Shown in pieces: positions 4,745 to 6,021 of a stretch of DNA of 6,021 nucleotides. The stretch comes from Chloroflexota bacterium (GTDB taxonomy: Bacteria; Chloroflexota; Dehalococcoidia; SM23-28-2; RBG-16-64-32): contig JADFTG010000083.1 of NCBI GenBank assembly GCA_022560365.1, forward strand, positions 1 through 6,021. Reading direction: 5' to 3'. Made by a program: the position numbers and the translations under genes. Under the pieces are notes generated by a model that did not search any database, was not told where the DNA came from, and was given only the letters and a program-made list of their open reading frames with translations. Position 1 is the stretch's first letter, and every line of letters starts with the position of its first letter.

Positions 4745-6021
4745 GTGAAGCTCGTCACCGTCGCCGAGATGATCCGCCTGGAGGCCGAGTCGGGCGTGCC
4801 CGTGCCGCAGTTGATGGAGAAAGCCGGCCTCGCCGTCGCCCAGGAAGCCTGGCTCGCCCTGGGCGAGATCGCAGAGCGGCGCCTCCTCGTCCTCTGCGGC
4901 CCCGGCAACAACGGCGGCGATGGCCTCGTCGCCGCCCGCTGCCTCAAGGAGTGGGCCGCCGACGTCATCGTCTTCCTGCTCAAGCCGCGCCCCGGCGATG
5001 ACGCGAACCACGCCGCGCTCGTCGAGCGTGAGATCCCGATCATCACTGCCGGGGAGGACGGCTGGGAGAAGAGCCTCGCCGACGCCCTCGGTGGCGCAGA
5101 GCTCGTCATCGACGCCCTCCTCGGCACCGGCCGTGCCCGGGCCATCGAAGGCGGCCTCGCGACCGTCCTCGCGCAGCTCAAGGAGGCGCGCGAGCGCCGC
5201 CTGCCACCCCGCCTGCTGGCAGTCGATCTTCCCAGCGGCCTCGACGCCGATACCGGCGCAGTGGACCCGCTCACGGTCGCCGCCGACGCGACGATCGCGC
5301 TCGCGTTCGCCAAGGTCGGTCTGCACCTCCTCCCCGGCGCTCGCTATGCCGGCGAGGTCGAGATAGTCGACATCGGTGTGCCGGCGGAGCTGGCGTCCTC
5401 CGTTCAGACCGAGCTGATCACCCGCCGCTGGGCGCAGGATCACCTGCCGGAGCGCCCGGACGACGCTCACAAGGGCACGTTCGGCAGCGCGTTCATCGTC
5501 GCCGGCTCGCCCCGCTACACGGGCGCTGCTTATCTCGCCTGCATGGGTGCGATGCGCGCCGGCGCCGGCCTCGTCACGCTAGCCTGCGCCAGCGCCATCC
5601 ACCCGATCCTCGCCGCCAAACTCAGCGAGACGACGTTCGAGCCGCTGGATGGTACCGACGGCGAGCTGTCAGGCCAGGACGTCCACTCCGTCTTCCGCGC
5701 CCTGTCCGGCCGCGACTACGAGTGCCTGCTCATCGGCCCGGGACTGTCCCAGAGCGGATACGTCCAGGCCTTCGTTCACGCCCTCCTGCCGAAACTGAGT
5801 GGCGGCCAGGAGGAGGGCTCTGAACGCTCGCTGAGAGCCATCGTCATCGACGCCGACGGCCTCAACAACCTGGCGCGCATCGACGGCTGGCCGGCGCTGG
5901 TCAACGTCCCGGCCATCCTCACTCCGCACCCCGGCGAGATGTCCCGCCTGACCGGCCTCTCCGTCGCCGAGGTGCAGGCCGACCGTCTGGGCACGGCCCG
6001 CAAGTTCGCCGCCGAATGGGG
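4745..6021 (+). CDS. nnr: Bifunctional NAD(P)H-hydrate epimerase / ADP-dependent NAD(P)HX dehydratase (3' end outside window)
   Basis: This enzyme repairs hydrated NADH and NADPH: the N-terminal domain interconverts the R and S epimers, and the C-terminal domain dehydrates S-NAD(P)HX using ADP (or ATP). The frame is open from GTG 4745 to the right edge, giving 425 full codons. The epimerase domain (about 1-215) has VTVAEM at 4-9, LMEKAG at 23-28, GPGNNGGDG at 52-60, IDALLGTG at 122-129 and VDLPSGLDADTG at 160-171, with Asp161 the likely catalytic acid. The dehydratase domain starts near 225: HKGTFGSAFIVAGS at 242-255, AGAGLVTL near 272-279, GPGL at 331-334, IDADGLN at 368-374 and TPHPGEM at 393-399. 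The GTGDVL-type catalytic motif and roughly 80-100 residues are missing only because the window ends. The GTG puts the first motif where the family has it. The whole length shows no frameshift. Confidence 0.95.
   Translation, partial: MKLVTVAEMIRLEAESGVPVPQLMEKAGLAVAQEAWLALGEIAERRLLVLCGPGNNGGDGLVAARCLKEWAADVIVFLLKPRPGDDANHAALVEREIPIITAGEDGWEKSLADALGGAELVIDALLGTGRARAIEGGLATVLAQLKEARERRLPPRLLAVDLPSGLDADTGAVDPLTVAADATIALAFAKVGLHLLPGARYAGEVEIVDIGVPAELASSVQTELITRRWAQDHLPERPDDAHKGTFGSAFIVAGSPRYTGAAYLACMGAMRAGAGLVTLACASAIHPILAAKLSETTFEPLDGTDGELSGQDVHSVFRALSGRDYECLLIGPGLSQSGYVQAFVHALLPKLSGGQEEGSERSLRAIVIDADGLNNLARIDGWPALVNVPAILTPHPGEMSRLTGLSVAEVQADRLGTARKFAAEW

Noticed and set aside
4715..5470. 251-codon open frame on the minus strand opposite nnr
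   Set aside because: It lies entirely against the motif-rich nnr frame; its translation is Gly/Ala/Asp/Glu-rich without domain motifs, as expected opposite a GC-rich gene.
1..6021. CRISPR array, tRNA, rRNA, insertion sequence or phage genes
   Set aside because: No spaced direct repeats, tRNA-like cloverleaf, transposase motif or terminal repeats were seen; base composition is even across the window.

Overview
The window is a high-GC bacterial chromosome segment, densely coding, with no sign of mobile DNA. It carries one 5'-truncated gene, two complete minus-strand genes, two complete plus-strand genes and one 3'-truncated plus-strand gene. High GC, short or absent 5' leaders, and a cyclase with a helical regulatory region like those of actinobacterial/Chloroflexota enzymes suggest Chloroflexota (possibly a Dehalococcoidia relative). 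This placement is inference and weak, because no rRNA or other phylogenetic marker is present.

Layout. Positions 1-239 (+) hold the C-terminal end of a coiled-coil protein. It converges on a minus-strand pair, and the two stop codons share one CTAG tetranucleotide. Read from its promoter side, the pair is a SRPBCC-fold protein (2651-2166) followed after one base by a secreted, membrane-anchored HExxH metallopeptidase-like protein (2164-236). The 132-bp divergent region 2652-2783 contains a perfect 8+8 bp inverted repeat and candidate promoters on both sides. Rightward come acpS (2784-3227), a class III adenylate cyclase (3224-4630) whose start overlaps the acpS stop in ATGA, a 114-bp gap with a REP-like hairpin repeat, and a bifunctional NAD(P)HX epimerase/dehydratase gene starting at GTG 4745 and running off the right edge.

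How the genes fit together. acpS (activation of acyl carrier protein) and the NAD(P)HX repair gene are housekeeping metabolite/cofactor genes that are often neighbours in bacteria. The unusual part is what lies between them: a translationally coupled cyclase predicted to make cAMP. It has two successive MerR-like/helical units at the N-terminus and a C-terminal YHS-type Cys module. This multi-input signalling protein is the most interesting object in the window. The acpS and nnr starts both have a TANNNT hexamer 6-7 bases upstream and no Shine-Dalgarno sequence, which points to leaderless mRNAs, whereas the coupled cyclase gene and the SRPBCC gene have recognisable Shine-Dalgarno sequences.
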